Origin: Thalassospira lucentensis MCCC 1A00383 = DSM 14000
GTDB taxonomy: Bacteria; Pseudomonadota; Alphaproteobacteria; Rhodospirillales; Thalassospiraceae
NCBI RefSeq assembly: GCF_000421265.1
Contig: NZ_ATWN01000001.1
Span: 682,001-746,000 of the forward strand
Reading direction: 5' to 3'
Length of the DNA stretch: 64,000 nucleotides
Below, piece by piece: positions 25,439 to 34,838 of this stretch. The notes below the pieces were generated by a model. That model was not told the DNA's origin. It saw only the letters and a list, made by a program, of their open reading frames with translations, and did not search any database. Position numbers and translations under genes: made by a program. Position 1 is the stretch's first letter. Each line of letters opens with the position of its first letter.

Positions 25439-26461
25439 ATGCAAAGAAAACCGCTCCTTGGCACCATCGCAGTTCTTTCGGCGTTTCTGCCTGGGATCAT
25501 CGCGACGAGCAGCCCCTCATTTGCAGACGAAACCATTAAACCGGCTGTTGTCTATTCGACGGGTGGCAAGTTCGATGGTGCGTTTAATCAATCTGCATTT
25601 ACCGGGGCAGAGAAATTCAAAACCGATACCGGCATTGACTACCGCGAGTTTGAACTGCGCAATGACACACAAAGCCAGCAAGCCATCAGGACCTTTGCCC
25701 GTGATGGGCATGATCCGGTCGTTGTGATTGGTTTTCAGCAGGCGTCGGCCTTGGCCGAAGTCGCACCGGAATTCCCCGAAACCCGGTTTGCAATTGTCGA
25801 TATGGTTGTCGATCAACCCAATGTGCAATCGGTTGTCTTTCGCGAACACGAAGGCAGCTTCATTGTCGGCATGCTGGCTGCCATGGCGTCAAACAGCAAT
25901 ACAATCGGTGCCGTCGGCGGGATGGACATTCCGCTTATTCGCCGGATGACATGCGGCTATCAGTTGGGCGCGCACTACGTAAAGTCCGATGCAAATGTTC
26001 TGGTGAATTTCGTCGGCACAACTGGTGCGGCATGGAACGATCCGATCCGTGGCGGTGAACTGACCAAAACCCAGATCGGGAAGGGGGCGGATGTTGTCCT
26101 GCAACTGGCTGGCGGAACGGGGATTGGCGTTTTGCAGGCGGCTTCTGACGCCAAGATTCTTGGCATCGGTTCAGATGCCAACCAGAATGGGTTACACCCG
26201 GGGCAGGTTCTGACATCCATGGTCAAACATGTTGATGTTGCGGTGTATGAGGCCTTCAAGGCGGCCCGCTACGGGAACTGGCAACCGGGCATCAAAAGCC
26301 TTGGTTTGGCCGAGGGCGGCATTGACTGGGCGCTGGATGAAAACAACCGTGATCTGATGACCGACGATATGGAAGTGGCCGCCAAGAAGGCAAAGGCCGA
26401 CATTATCCGCGGTAAAATAACGATCCATGACTACATGATAGATAACACGTGCCCGAATTAG
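25439..26461 (+). CDS. BMP family ABC transporter nucleoside-binding protein 2
   Basis: A 340-residue exported BMP-family protein (signal peptide ending SPSFA near residue 29). It is an obvious paralogue of the first binding protein at 20639: PAVVYxxGGxFDxxFNQ, EHEGSFxVGxLAAMAS, GGMDIPLIR, GTTGAAWNDP and LGLAEGGxDWALDENN are shared. The ATG at 25439 follows TTGGAG. Having two binding proteins around one importer suggests different nucleoside preferences. The C-terminal codons overlap an upstream in-frame extension of the next gene, but the deaminase proper begins at 26494. Confidence 0.92.
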   Translation: MQRKPLLGTIAVLSAFLPGIIATSSPSFADETIKPAVVYSTGGKFDGAFNQSAFTGAEKFKTDTGIDYREFELRNDTQSQQAIRTFARDGHDPVVVIGFQQASALAEVAPEFPETRFAIVDMVVDQPNVQSVVFREHEGSFIVGMLAAMASNSNTIGAVGGMDIPLIRRMTCGYQLGAHYVKSDANVLVNFVGTTGAAWNDPIRGGELTKTQIGKGADVVLQLAGGTGIGVLQAASDAKILGIGSDANQNGLHPGQVLTSMVKHVDVAVYEAFKAARYGNWQPGIKSLGLAEGGIDWALDENNRDLMTDDMEVAAKKAKADIIRGKITIHDYMIDNTCPN

Positions 26462-26493
26462 GCTGCACGGATATAGAAAACAGGACGAAAACG

Positions 26494-26907
26494 ATGGGTA
26501 CGACACAACAGGCACCGCGCGATTTGATTGACGCGGCCCTTGCTGCTCGCGACAAGGCATATGCGCCTTATTCAAAATTCCATGTCGGGGCGGCATTGCG
26601 CACGGGCAATGGTCAAATCATCGCTGGATGTAACGTTGAAAATGCGGCCTATCCCGAAGGTGTCTGTGCCGAGGCCGGGGCAATTTCGGCCATGGTTCTA
26701 TCGGGTGAAACCAAGTTCGACGAGATTGTTGTGGTTGGTCTGGGTGACGTTGCCTGTACGCCGTGCGGCGGGTGTCGTCAGAAAATCCGTGAATTTACCG
26801 GACCAGACGCAACGATTTTCATCATCAATGATCAGGGCGAAACGCTTCTGACCCTGACCCGCGAAGCCTTGATCCCGCATTCCTTTGGGCCGGAGAACTT
26901 GAAATGA
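26494..26907 (+). CDS. cdd: Cytidine deaminase
   Basis: A 137-residue homotetrameric-type cytidine deaminase, converting cytidine and deoxycytidine to uridine and deoxyuridine. The zinc site is built from Cys58 with catalytic Glu60 (GVCAEAGAI) and Cys91/Cys94 (TPCGGCRQ); the substrate-binding stretch is GAALRTGNG...GCNVENAAYPEG. The start at 26494 is chosen because family members begin here. It overlaps the purine nucleoside phosphorylase gene by four bases. Confidence 0.95.
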   Translation: MGTTQQAPRDLIDAALAARDKAYAPYSKFHVGAALRTGNGQIIAGCNVENAAYPEGVCAEAGAISAMVLSGETKFDEIVVVGLGDVACTPCGGCRQKIREFTGPDATIFIINDQGETLLTLTREALIPHSFGPENLK

Positions 26908-27710
26908 GCAATGTCAAAGCCGCACTTGATGTCATCGCGTCAAAGGCACCGGGATTTAAGGCCGATGTCGCCATGGTGCTTGGCAGTGGGCTGGGCGGGG
27001 TGGTTGATGCGGTTAGTGACCCGATCAAGATCGCCTATGAAGATGTGCCGGGCTTTCCGTTGCCGACAGTGCACGGACATGGCGGGCAGCTTGTCCTTGG
27101 ACGGATCGGCGGTGTGTCGGTTGCTGTCATGCAGGGGCGCGCGCATTTTTACGAACATGGCCGTTCGGATCTGATGGCCGAACCACTTGAAACTCTGCGT
27201 GAACTTGGCGCGGATCGCTTGATCCTGACCAATGCGGCTGGGTCGCTTGTGCCTGACGCGGTGCCGGGAAGCCTGATGCTGATCACCGACCATATCAGCA
27301 TGTTTGGTCCCAATCCGTTAATCGGCTATCACGGCGATGACCGCTTTGTCGGCATGGATGTGCCCTATGATCCGGAAATCGGGGCGGGCTTGCGTCAAAC
27401 GGCGGCACAGCTGGGCATTAAACTGTTTGAAGGCACCTATTGCTGGTGCACCGGGCCAAGTTTTGAAACCCCGGCTGAAATCAAGATGCTTAAGGTGCTG
27501 GGGGCGGATGCGGTTGGTATGTCAACTGTGCCTGAAAACATCCTTGCCAGACGGCTTGGCTTTAAAGTCGCAGCCGTTTCAAACATCACCAACCTTGCTG
27601 CGGGCATGAGTGCGACGCCGCTTAGTCACGCGCAAACTCTTGAGATGTCCAAAGAAGGTTCCTCTAATCTTATCCGTATCTTGTTGCAGTATTTCTCACG
27701 TTCTGCATGA
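26904..27710 (+). CDS. Purine nucleoside phosphorylase
   Basis: A 268-residue trimeric (PNP/MTAP, PunA/XapA-type) purine nucleoside phosphorylase. It cleaves inosine, guanosine and their deoxy forms with phosphate to base and (deoxy)ribose-1-phosphate. Diagnostic segments: VMLGSGLGGVVDA (phosphate loop), VMQGRAHFYEHG, LTNAAGSLVPDAVPGSLMLI and GPSFETPAEIKML with the base-binding Glu, and MSTVPENILARRLGFKVAAV. Translation is likely coupled to cdd. Confidence 0.94.
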   Translation: MSNVKAALDVIASKAPGFKADVAMVLGSGLGGVVDAVSDPIKIAYEDVPGFPLPTVHGHGGQLVLGRIGGVSVAVMQGRAHFYEHGRSDLMAEPLETLRELGADRLILTNAAGSLVPDAVPGSLMLITDHISMFGPNPLIGYHGDDRFVGMDVPYDPEIGAGLRQTAAQLGIKLFEGTYCWCTGPSFETPAEIKMLKVLGADAVGMSTVPENILARRLGFKVAAVSNITNLAAGMSATPLSHAQTLEMSKEGSSNLIRILLQYFSRSA

Positions 27711-27769
27711 AATCGAATTTTCGGGTCTGGACCAAATTAAATTAACGATAAGCCCCCAGGAGACAGCTT

Positions 27770-29110
27770 ATGCTGCCCCAAGAAATCATTCGCCGTAAAC
27801 GCGAAGGCGACGTTCTAAGCGACGCCGAAATTGCCTTTTTCGTCAAAGGCATTGCCGATGAAACCATCAGCGAAGGGCAGGTTGCTGCCTTGGCGATGGC
27901 GGTCTTCTTTAATGGCATGACCATGGATGAACGGGCCGCCCTGACGCGTAATATGCGCGATAGCGGTACGGTTCTCGATTGGAAGGCACTTGGCCTTGAT
28001 GGGCCGGTTGTCGATAAGCATTCGACCGGCGGGGTTGGCGATAAGGTTAGCCTGATGCTGGGTCCGATTGTAGGGGCATGTGGTGCCTTTGTGCCGATGA
28101 TTTCTGGGCGGGGCCTTGGCCATACGGGCGGCACGCTCGACAAATTTGACTCTATTCCGGGCTATCGGACGGCACCGACACTCGAAGAATTTGCCAAGGT
28201 TACCCGTGAGGTCGGCTGTGCGATTATTGGCCAGACGGCCGATCTGGCGCCAGCCGATAAACGGTTTTATGGCATTCGTGATGTCACCGCGACAGTCGAA
28301 AGCACCCCGCTGATCACCGCGTCCATTTTGTCAAAGAAACTGGCCGCCGGGCTTGATGCCTTGGTGATGGATGTCAAATTCGGGTCGGGTGCCTTCATGA
28401 ATGAATATGAACGCGCACGTGAATTGGCACAAAGCATCACCGAAGTCGCCACTCGCAATGGTGTACCGACCGTGGCCCTTCTGACCGATATGGAGCAGGT
28501 TCTGGGCGATACGGTTGGCAATGCGCTTGAAATGCGCGAAGCGATTGATTTCCTGACCGGAAAGCATCAGGAACAACGGGTCTATGACGTCACCATGGCG
28601 CTTGCCGCTGAGATGCTGGCGGTTAGTGGCGTTGCAACCGATGTCGCCGATGGCTTCCAGATGGCCAGTGAGGCCCTTGAAAGTGGCAAGGCCGCCGAAG
28701 TGTTTGCCAATATGGTTTCAAGCCTTGGCGGACCGTCAGATTTCGTTGAGAAACATGACAATTACCTTGAAGCCGCCCCGATGGTGCAGGTGGTCAAGGC
28801 AGCCAAAACCGGACGGGTCCTGTCGATGGATGCGCGCAAAGTGGGCTTGGCCCTGGTGGCCCTTAAAGGTGGGCGAACCCGGGCCGATCAAAAGATCGAT
28901 TTCGCCGTTGGCTTTAGCGACTTTATCAAGGTTGGGCAGCCGGTGTCGGCTGAAACGCCATTGTGCAGGGCCCATACTCGCGATCAGGCCCAGTTTGACG
29001 AAGCAACGGCCCTGCTGCGCGATGCAATTGAAATCGGCGAGGGTGAGGTGGCCCAAACCGGCGATGCACCTGCCGTTCGCGAACGGATCGTTGCCAGCAC
29101 GAAGTCCTAA
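27770..29110 (+). CDS. deoA: Thymidine phosphorylase
   Basis: A 446-residue thymidine phosphorylase, which splits thymidine and deoxyuridine by phosphorolysis. The N-terminal helical domain ([20 protein letters not shown]) and the family signature [13 protein letters not shown] near residue 84, the glycine-rich [14 protein letters not shown], and [12 protein letters not shown] are all present. It is the last gene of the nucleoside operon and is followed by a terminator at 29126. Uridine use is also possible, as pyrimidine phosphorylases overlap in substrate. Confidence 0.95.
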   Translation: MLPQEIIRRKREGDVLSDAEIAFFVKGIADETISEGQVAALAMAVFFNGMTMDERAALTRNMRDSGTVLDWKALGLDGPVVDKHSTGGVGDKVSLMLGPIVGACGAFVPMISGRGLGHTGGTLDKFDSIPGYRTAPTLEEFAKVTREVGCAIIGQTADLAPADKRFYGIRDVTATVESTPLITASILSKKLAAGLDALVMDVKFGSGAFMNEYERARELAQSITEVATRNGVPTVALLTDMEQVLGDTVGNALEMREAIDFLTGKHQEQRVYDVTMALAAEMLAVSGVATDVADGFQMASEALESGKAAEVFANMVSSLGGPSDFVEKHDNYLEAAPMVQVVKAAKTGRVLSMDARKVGLALVALKGGRTRADQKIDFAVGFSDFIKVGQPVSAETPLCRAHTRDQAQFDEATALLRDAIEIGEGEVAQTGDAPAVRERIVASTKS

Positions 29111-29125
29111 GACGTTCTTGCAAAT

Positions 29126-29149
29126 AAGCCGGGGATCATCCCCCGGCTT
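29126..29149. terminator. Terminator after deoA
   Basis: AAGCCGGGG (29126-29134) and CCCCGGCTT (29141-29149) with a six-base loop, between convergent deoA and the GMC oxidoreductase gene. Confidence 0.85.
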
Positions 29150-29156
29150 TTGCATG

Positions 29157-30755
29157 TCAGGCGTTGGCAGCAGCCTTGATCATGGCCGCAGCTTTTTCTG
29201 CGATCATGATGGTCGGCGAGTTTGTGTTGCCCGAGGTGATCGTTGGCATGACAGACGCATCGGCAATCCGCAAACCACTCAACCCGCGAAGACGCAGTTC
29301 CGGGTCAACAACCGACGTCGGATCCGCCCCCATTCGGCATGTGCCGACAGGATGGAAAATGGTCGTGCCAATGTCACCTGCCGCACGAACCAGATCATCC
29401 TCAGTTTCATAAGACGGACCGGGTTTGAATTCTTCGGGGCGATAGGGGGCCAATGCAGGCTGTTGCGTAATCTTACGCGTCAGACGAATTGAATCAGCCG
29501 CGACCGTTTTATCCGCATCCACCGAAAGGTAGTTTGGCGCAATGGCAGGCTGTTCGCGGTAATCGGGACTGCTGATATGAATGCTGCCGCGGCTTTGCGG
29601 GCGAAGATTGCACACACTGGCTGTAAAGGCCGGAAACGGATGCACCGGGTCACCAAACTTTTCCAGTGACAGCGGCTGAACATGATATTGCAGGTTCGGT
29701 GTGTCGTATGAGCTGTCTGAGCGCGTAAACACGCCAAGCTGGCTTGGTGCCATGGACATCGGACCAGACTGCTTGAACAGATATTCAAGCGCGATACTTG
29801 CCTTGCCAATCAGGCTGCTGGCTTTTTCATTCAGGGTGCGAATACCGCTGACCTTATAGGCACAGCGTAGTTGCAAATGGTCTTGCAGATTTTCACCGAC
29901 CTGTGGGCGATCAAGGGTTTGTTCGATGCCATATTGTTGCAAAACGTCCCCACGCCCGACCCCCGACAGCTCAAGGATTTGGGGCGATCCAACTGATCCC
30001 GCACATAAAACGGTTTCGCGCGATGCGGTCACGCTTTCGATCTGACCATCTCGTTCATATTCAACACCCGTGACGCGGCCATCGGCGATGGTCAGACGAC
30101 GCACATGGGCGTTGGTACGGACTTCAAGGTTCTTGCGGTTAAGGGCTGGGCGCAGAAACGCCTTTGACGTGTTCCAGCGAATGCCGCGCTTCTGGTTGAC
30201 ATCAAAATACCCGGACCCTTCATTGGTACCGCGGTTAAAGTCCGATACTTTCGGAATGCCTGCCTCGGCTGCAGCCGTTTGAAAGGCATCAAGGATGTCC
30301 CAGCGTACGCGCGCCTGCTCAACACGCCATTCACCGCCCGCGCCATGCATCTCGTCGGACCCTTTGTAATGGTCTTCGGACTTTTTAAAGAATGGCAAGA
30401 CATCGTCCCAGCCCCAGCCAGAACAGCCCGCCTGTTGCCATTGATCATAATCATTGGCCTGACCACGCATGTAAATCATGCCATTGATCGATGAACATCC
30501 GCCCAGAACCTTGCCGCGTGGATAGCCCAAAGACCGGCCATTCAGCCCCGGCTCGCGCACAGTTTTAAAGCACCAGTCGACATTGGGATTGCCGATGCAA
30601 TAAAGGTATCCAACCGGGATGTGAATCCACGGGTTGCGATCTTTTCCACCGGCTTCAAGTAGTAAAACTTTCGCATTTTCGATTTCGGAAAGCCGATTGG
30701 CCATCGTGCAGCCGGCCGAACCGGCACCAATCACGATATAATCAAAATGATCCAT
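29157..30755 (-). CDS. GMC family FAD-dependent oxidoreductase (choline dehydrogenase-like)
   Basis: A 532-residue glucose-methanol-choline oxidoreductase. The ADP-binding fold DYIVIGAGSAGCTMANRLSE is at residues 5-24, the GMC signature 1 region contains YPRGKVLGGCSSINGMIYMR, signature 2 lies in AGSVGSPQILELSGVG, and the C-terminal active-site block is HPVGTCRMG with the final NTNSPTIMIAEKAA. These enzymes oxidise alcohols such as choline, polyethylene glycol or aliphatic alcohols. The substrate is undetermined; no betaine aldehyde dehydrogenase or betI regulator is adjacent. The nearest regulator is the DeoR-type gene at 31164. Confidence 0.9.
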   Translation of the reverse strand: MDHFDYIVIGAGSAGCTMANRLSEIENAKVLLLEAGGKDRNPWIHIPVGYLYCIGNPNVDWCFKTVREPGLNGRSLGYPRGKVLGGCSSINGMIYMRGQANDYDQWQQAGCSGWGWDDVLPFFKKSEDHYKGSDEMHGAGGEWRVEQARVRWDILDAFQTAAAEAGIPKVSDFNRGTNEGSGYFDVNQKRGIRWNTSKAFLRPALNRKNLEVRTNAHVRRLTIADGRVTGVEYERDGQIESVTASRETVLCAGSVGSPQILELSGVGRGDVLQQYGIEQTLDRPQVGENLQDHLQLRCAYKVSGIRTLNEKASSLIGKASIALEYLFKQSGPMSMAPSQLGVFTRSDSSYDTPNLQYHVQPLSLEKFGDPVHPFPAFTASVCNLRPQSRGSIHISSPDYREQPAIAPNYLSVDADKTVAADSIRLTRKITQQPALAPYRPEEFKPGPSYETEDDLVRAAGDIGTTIFHPVGTCRMGADPTSVVDPELRLRGLSGLRIADASVMPTITSGNTNSPTIMIAEKAAAMIKAAANA

Positions 30756-30796
30756 GCGGTCCTCCGACCTTCAAATCATCGGGGACACATATCAAT

Positions 30797-30988
30797 GTGC
30801 GTAAATGGTTGGTCATTGTGGGGCCCTCCCTGGTGGGCATATTCTTGTTTTTGATCGAATATTTTATGTTTATCGACGCTACCATTGATCCGATGAACGG
30901 GAAATATATTCATTGGGGATATGCTTTCCAACATACGGAAAATGATGCTGCCCGCATATGGAGCAGCAAGGGTGAAAGATCAAAATAA
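30797..30988 (+). CDS. Small predicted membrane protein, 63 aa
   Basis: Not recognised. It begins at a GTG and encodes one strong hydrophobic segment (WLVIVGPSLVGIFLFLIEYF, residues 4-23) followed by a polar tail. The ribosome site is weak (GGGGAC about 12 bases upstream). It is divergent from the GMC gene. Real expression is uncertain, but the single clean transmembrane helix with a positive N-terminus argues for a real small protein. Confidence 0.42.
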   Translation: MRKWLVIVGPSLVGIFLFLIEYFMFIDATIDPMNGKYIHWGYAFQHTENDAARIWSSKGERSK

Positions 30989-30999
30989 CCGCCGTATTG

Positions 31000-31018
31000 T
31001 GATGCGAACGTCGCATCA
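31000..31018. promoter_or_regulatory. Perfect palindrome upstream of the GlpR-like regulator
   Basis: TGATGCGA (31000-31007), ACG, TCGCATCA (31011-31018), lying 146 bases before the regulator start. A candidate operator, possibly autoregulatory; inference. Confidence 0.4.
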
Positions 31019-31163
31019 TATGTTCGATTGTAATGATCCCAATTCTTTTGACTTCAAGTGCTTCGTGATCAGAAAAGGTTGCATCTTGTCCGGATAGATC
31101 GCATTTTGATCGTCAATGAAAATTCACCGACCAAGGTGAAAATCCGCACAACAGGAGAACGTC

Positions 31164-31928
31164 ATGGGTAAATTGGATCGTCGCCGCCGTGAAATACTTG
31201 AACTGGTGGCTTCCAATAGCTTCATGACCATTGATACTCTGGCGGATCATTTTTCAGTCACCCCGCAGACCATTCGTCGTGACATCAACGAAATGGCCGA
31301 AGAAGGCCTGATTGCCCGCTACCACGGCGGGGCTGCCAGCGTTTCGACCACGGAAAATACCGCCTACACGGACCGGCAGGTTCTTAATCTTGGCAGCAAG
31401 CGTGAAATCGCCCGACTGGTCGCCGAACATATTCCCGAAGGCGCATCGTTGTTTATCAATATCGGCACCACCAACGAAGAAGTCGCCCATGCCCTGTCGG
31501 GTCATACCAGCCTTAAGATCATCACCAACAACCTGCATGTCGCCGAAATTTGTGCGGCCAATCCGGGATTCGAAGTGATCATCGCCGGGGGTGTTGTCCG
31601 GCAACGAGATTTTGGTGTGATTGGGGAGGCGACCATCGATTTCATCAACCAGTTCAAGGTTGATTTTGCGATTGTCGGGATTTCCGGTGTCGATGAAGAC
31701 GGTAGCCTGATGGATTTTGACTACCGTGAAGTCCGCGTTGCACGGGCAATTATTTCCAACGCACGGCAGACGTTCCTGTGCACCGATGCGTCAAAATTCG
31801 GTCGTCGTGCGATGGTGCGACTTGGGCATCTTTCGGAAATTGATGCGCTGTTTACCGATCGCCATCCGGGGCCGATTTGGTCCGATGTTATCCGGGATGC
31901 CGACGTATCGGTCTATACCGCCAACTAA
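31164..31928 (+). CDS. DeoR/GlpR family transcriptional regulator
   Basis: A 254-residue DeoR-family repressor. The N-terminal helix-turn-helix (MTIDTLADHFSVTPQTIRRD) and wing (LIARYHGGA) are typical of GlpR, and the C-terminal sugar-phosphate-binding domain contains LFINIGTTNEEVAHAL and AIVGISGVDEDGSLMDFDYR. The DFDYREV pattern is close to GlpR (glycerol-3-phosphate repressor), but no glp genes are in the window. It follows AGGAGAA. It may control the neighbouring GMC oxidoreductase. Confidence 0.85.
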   Translation: MGKLDRRRREILELVASNSFMTIDTLADHFSVTPQTIRRDINEMAEEGLIARYHGGAASVSTTENTAYTDRQVLNLGSKREIARLVAEHIPEGASLFINIGTTNEEVAHALSGHTSLKIITNNLHVAEICAANPGFEVIIAGGVVRQRDFGVIGEATIDFINQFKVDFAIVGISGVDEDGSLMDFDYREVRVARAIISNARQTFLCTDASKFGRRAMVRLGHLSEIDALFTDRHPGPIWSDVIRDADVSVYTAN

Positions 31929-31950
31929 TCTTAAAACTGAAGTCCCATCA

Positions 31951-32769
31951 TCAGGCGTAAACGCCATCATCGCGTTTGCCTGCCCGCATCGTAATCGGAC
32001 CATGTGACGATCCCTTGAGCATCTGGGTCAGATGGTCGTTGTGCGCGTCATCAATGGTGCCGGTCGGGCCAGACCAATAGACCTTGCCATTATGCATCAT
32101 CATCAGGTTCTGATACCGGTGGCGCGCGATCTGCATGTCATTGGTGATTGAGATAACAGTGGTGCCGCGTTGCTCGGCTATTTTGGTAATCATCAATTCG
32201 ATATGATTGGACAGAACCGGGTCAAGGCCCGCTGTCGGGTTATCAAGCAGCAACAAAGCCGGATCCGATGAAATGGCGCGCGCGATGCCCACACGTTTTT
32301 GCATGCCACCAGACAGGTCGCTGGGTGACAGGGTGGCACTTTCTTCGGCAAGGCCAACATGCCCCAGAAGATCAATCGCGTGCGCCTTTGCTTGACTACG
32401 GTTCATGGTGCCAAGCTCAATCTGGCGAAAACAAATGTTTTCCCAAACCGTCAGGCTGTCAAACAGGGCATTTTGCTGAAACAGCATGCCGATTTTTGAT
32501 GCCCATTCCGGGCGTTTGTCCGCATTCGGTTTGCTGACATCATCGCCATCAAGAATGATGGAACCGCGATCGGCGCCGTAAATACCCACCAAGCATTTCA
32601 TCAGAACGCTTTTACCTGCCGCCGACGGGCCAATAATCGCAAGCGTTTCACCCTTTGCCAGGCGCAGATCAACACCGTCCAACGCGACCGTGGTGCCAAA
32701 CTGTTTGGTAAGGCCGTCGACCGTGATGAAAGAAGGCGTGATCGGTGCTGTTGATGCTGGCTGTGTCAT
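31951..32769 (-). CDS. MlaF-like ABC ATPase with substituted catalytic residues
   Basis: A 272-residue ABC ATPase most like MlaF/Ttg2A lipid-transport ATPases (FQQNALFDSLTVWENICF, SDLSGGMQKRVGIARAI, KVYWSGPTGTIDDAHN). Walker A is intact (GPSAAGKSVLM) and so is the signature LSGGMQ. The Walker B region reads LLLLDNPTAGLDP, with Asn in place of the catalytic Glu, and the H-loop reads ISITNDMQ, with Asn in place of His. Both changes are clear in the codons (AAC and AAT on the minus strand). No mlaE/D partner is adjacent. Start at 32769 follows GGAAG. It may bind ATP without efficient hydrolysis, or use an altered mechanism; inference. Confidence 0.85.
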   Translation of the reverse strand: MTQPASTAPITPSFITVDGLTKQFGTTVALDGVDLRLAKGETLAIIGPSAAGKSVLMKCLVGIYGADRGSIILDGDDVSKPNADKRPEWASKIGMLFQQNALFDSLTVWENICFRQIELGTMNRSQAKAHAIDLLGHVGLAEESATLSPSDLSGGMQKRVGIARAISSDPALLLLDNPTAGLDPVLSNHIELMITKIAEQRGTTVISITNDMQIARHRYQNLMMMHNGKVYWSGPTGTIDDAHNDHLTQMLKGSSHGPITMRAGKRDDGVYA

Positions 32770-32872
32770 ATGACTTCCGGGTTTTGCGTCGGCTTTGAAA
32801 GCGGCTTGGCCGCGGATGGAGGCGAGTTTCGGCAATTGGCGGGCAGGGGGCAAGTGAGAAATTCACAAAAAA

Positions 32873-32900
32873 CAAAGCGGCCCCGTCCGGGGCCGCTTTG
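32873..32900 (-). terminator. Terminator of the aapJQMP operon
   Basis: CAAAGCGGCCCC (32873-32884), GTCC, GGGGCCGCTTTG (32889-32900); on the minus strand followed by TTTTTTG. It lies 30 bases after the aapP stop. Confidence 0.93.
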
Positions 32901-32929
32901 CAGATGTGTTTTGGGTCTTGATAAACCGC

Positions 32930-33715
32930 TTAATGCGACAGGATCTGGCTGAGGAACAGCTTGGTCCGGTCGCTTTTGGGGTTATCAAAGAATTCGTGCG
33001 GTCCAGCCATTTCAATGATCTGACCTTCATCCATAAAGATCACGCGGTCGGCGACCTCTTTGGCAAAGCCCATTTCATGGGTTACACACAGCATGGTCAT
33101 GCCTTCTTTGGCCAGTTCGACCATCACGTCGAGCACTTCCTTGACCATTTCCGGGTCAAGGGCGGACGTCGGCTCATCAAACAGCATGATTTTCGGCTGC
33201 ATGCAGAGCGAACGGGCAATCGCCACACGCTGCTGCTGGCCACCCGAAAGCTGACCGGGGAATTTATGGGCCTGTTCGGCAATGCGAACACGTTCAAGAT
33301 AATGCATCGCTAGTTCATTGGCTTCTTTCTTGGGCATCTTGCGAACCCAGATCGGTGCCAACGTCAGGTTTTCCAACACGGTCATATGCGGGAAAAGGTT
33401 GAAGTGCTGGAACACCATGCAAACATCCCGGCGCACAGCTTCGATGTTTTTAACATCGTCGCCCAGCAGGATGTCATTCACGGTGATTTCGCCTTGCTGA
33501 TAGACTTCAAGACGGTTCAGCGTGCGGATCAGCGTTGATTTGCCCGAACCCGAAGGTCCGCAAATAACGATACGCTCACCTTTACGAACAGACAGGTCAA
33601 TATCCTTGAGAACATGGAAATTGCCGTACCATTTGTTCATTTTGGTGACGGTGATGACGTCCTCCGAAGAAGGAGGAGGGACAGCACCGGTTTTTGTTTC
33701 AGTTGCTACAGTCAT
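32930..33715 (-). CDS. aapP: General L-amino acid ABC transporter ATP-binding protein
   Basis: A 261-residue ABC ATPase of the polar amino acid uptake class. Walker [19 protein letters not shown], signature [15 protein letters not shown], Walker [17 protein letters not shown] and H-loop CVTHEM are intact. With AapQ, AapM and AapJ it drives uptake of a broad range of L-amino acids (Rhizobium Aap system); some Aap systems also affect efflux. It is the last gene of the four-gene operon, 18 bases after aapM, and is followed by a strong terminator. Confidence 0.94.
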   Translation of the reverse strand: MTVATETKTGAVPPPSSEDVITVTKMNKWYGNFHVLKDIDLSVRKGERIVICGPSGSGKSTLIRTLNRLEVYQQGEITVNDILLGDDVKNIEAVRRDVCMVFQHFNLFPHMTVLENLTLAPIWVRKMPKKEANELAMHYLERVRIAEQAHKFPGQLSGGQQQRVAIARSLCMQPKIMLFDEPTSALDPEMVKEVLDVMVELAKEGMTMLCVTHEMGFAKEVADRVIFMDEGQIIEMAGPHEFFDNPKSDRTKLFLSQILSH

Positions 33716-33733
33716 TGTTTTTTCCTCAACGCC

Positions 33734-34837
33734 TTACCTGCGTTCGCCTTTGCGAAGTTCTTTTTCAAGATAGGCGGAATATTTCGCCATCGAGAAACAG
33801 ATCAGGAAGAATATTGCCGCGGCGAAGGTGTAACCTTCGACGTAATACTTGGTCCAGGCCGGGTCGCTGCGCAGTGCCAGCTTTACCGTGCCAAGGAAAT
33901 CAAACAGGCCGATGATGACGACCAGGGTGGTGTCCTTGAACATGGAAATAAAGCTGTTCACGGTTGGCGGTATAACCAGACGCAAAGCTTGCGGCAGAAT
34001 GATCAGTCGCATGGACTGCCAGTATGAAAGTGCAAGGCTTTCACCTGCTTCAAACTGACCACGTGGTACCGCCTGCAAACCACCACGGAATACCTCAGCA
34101 AGGTAGGCCGCAGTAAACAGGATGATACCGATCTGTGCACGCAGCAACTTGTCGATGGTTACCCCATCAGGCAAGAAGAGCGGGAACATCACCGATGCCA
34201 TGAACAAAACCGTAATCAGCGGCACGCCACGAATGACTTCGATATAGACGACCGACAGGGTTCTCAGCGCGGGCATGTTTGACTGACGCCCAAGGGCGAG
34301 CAACAGGCCAAACGGGAACGCAAAGACGATACCAATCGACGACAGGATCAGGGTCAGCGGAAGACCACCCCAATAGCTGTTCTGGACATAGGTAAGACCC
34401 AGAACACCGCCCCACATCAAAATGGCAATGATCGGAACGCCAATCACCCACATTGGGATGATCCATTTACGAACATTTGGGTATTTAACACCGCCAAGGC
34501 TGGCACAAATGATCCCCATCAGCAAGATCATGGCAAGCAATGGACGCCATTGTTCATCATACGGGTAGGTGCCAAACAGGATCAGCCGCAGGTTCGCATT
34601 GACAAACCCCCAGCATGCACCTGTTGCCTCGGCACAGCCTTCAATCGTCGGGGTAAGGGTCGCATTGATGATCCCCCACTCGATGATCGGCGGTATCAGC
34701 CAAAGCAGGAAGGCAACGGAACCAAGTGTCAGGATGGTGTTGAACCAGCCATCAAACAGGTTCTTCTTTGACCATGTTACAGAACGTTCAACAAAGGTGC
34801 CGACCGGCAGGGGAGGTAATTTTGCATTTTCTGACAT
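33734..34837 (-). CDS. aapM: General L-amino acid ABC transporter permease AapM
   Basis: A 367-residue His/Glu/Gln/Arg-type permease with an N-terminal extension and about eight hydrophobic segments. The EAA coupling loop is GGLQAVPRGQFEAGESLALS, followed by a hydrophobic C-terminal helix ending ...FFLICFSMAKYSAYLEKEL. It dimerises with AapQ. It begins two bases after the aapQ stop codon, so the two are coupled. Confidence 0.93.
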   Translation of the reverse strand: MSENAKLPPLPVGTFVERSVTWSKKNLFDGWFNTILTLGSVAFLLWLIPPIIEWGIINATLTPTIEGCAEATGACWGFVNANLRLILFGTYPYDEQWRPLLAMILLMGIICASLGGVKYPNVRKWIIPMWVIGVPIIAILMWGGVLGLTYVQNSYWGGLPLTLILSSIGIVFAFPFGLLLALGRQSNMPALRTLSVVYIEVIRGVPLITVLFMASVMFPLFLPDGVTIDKLLRAQIGIILFTAAYLAEVFRGGLQAVPRGQFEAGESLALSYWQSMRLIILPQALRLVIPPTVNSFISMFKDTTLVVIIGLFDFLGTVKLALRSDPAWTKYYVEGYTFAAAIFFLICFSMAKYSAYLEKELRKGERR

Positions 34838-34838
34838 A

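Noticed and set aside
28584-29492. A 302-codon frame within and beyond deoA
   Set aside because: It is in another frame of deoA and runs antisense into the GMC gene; composition is that of a shadow.
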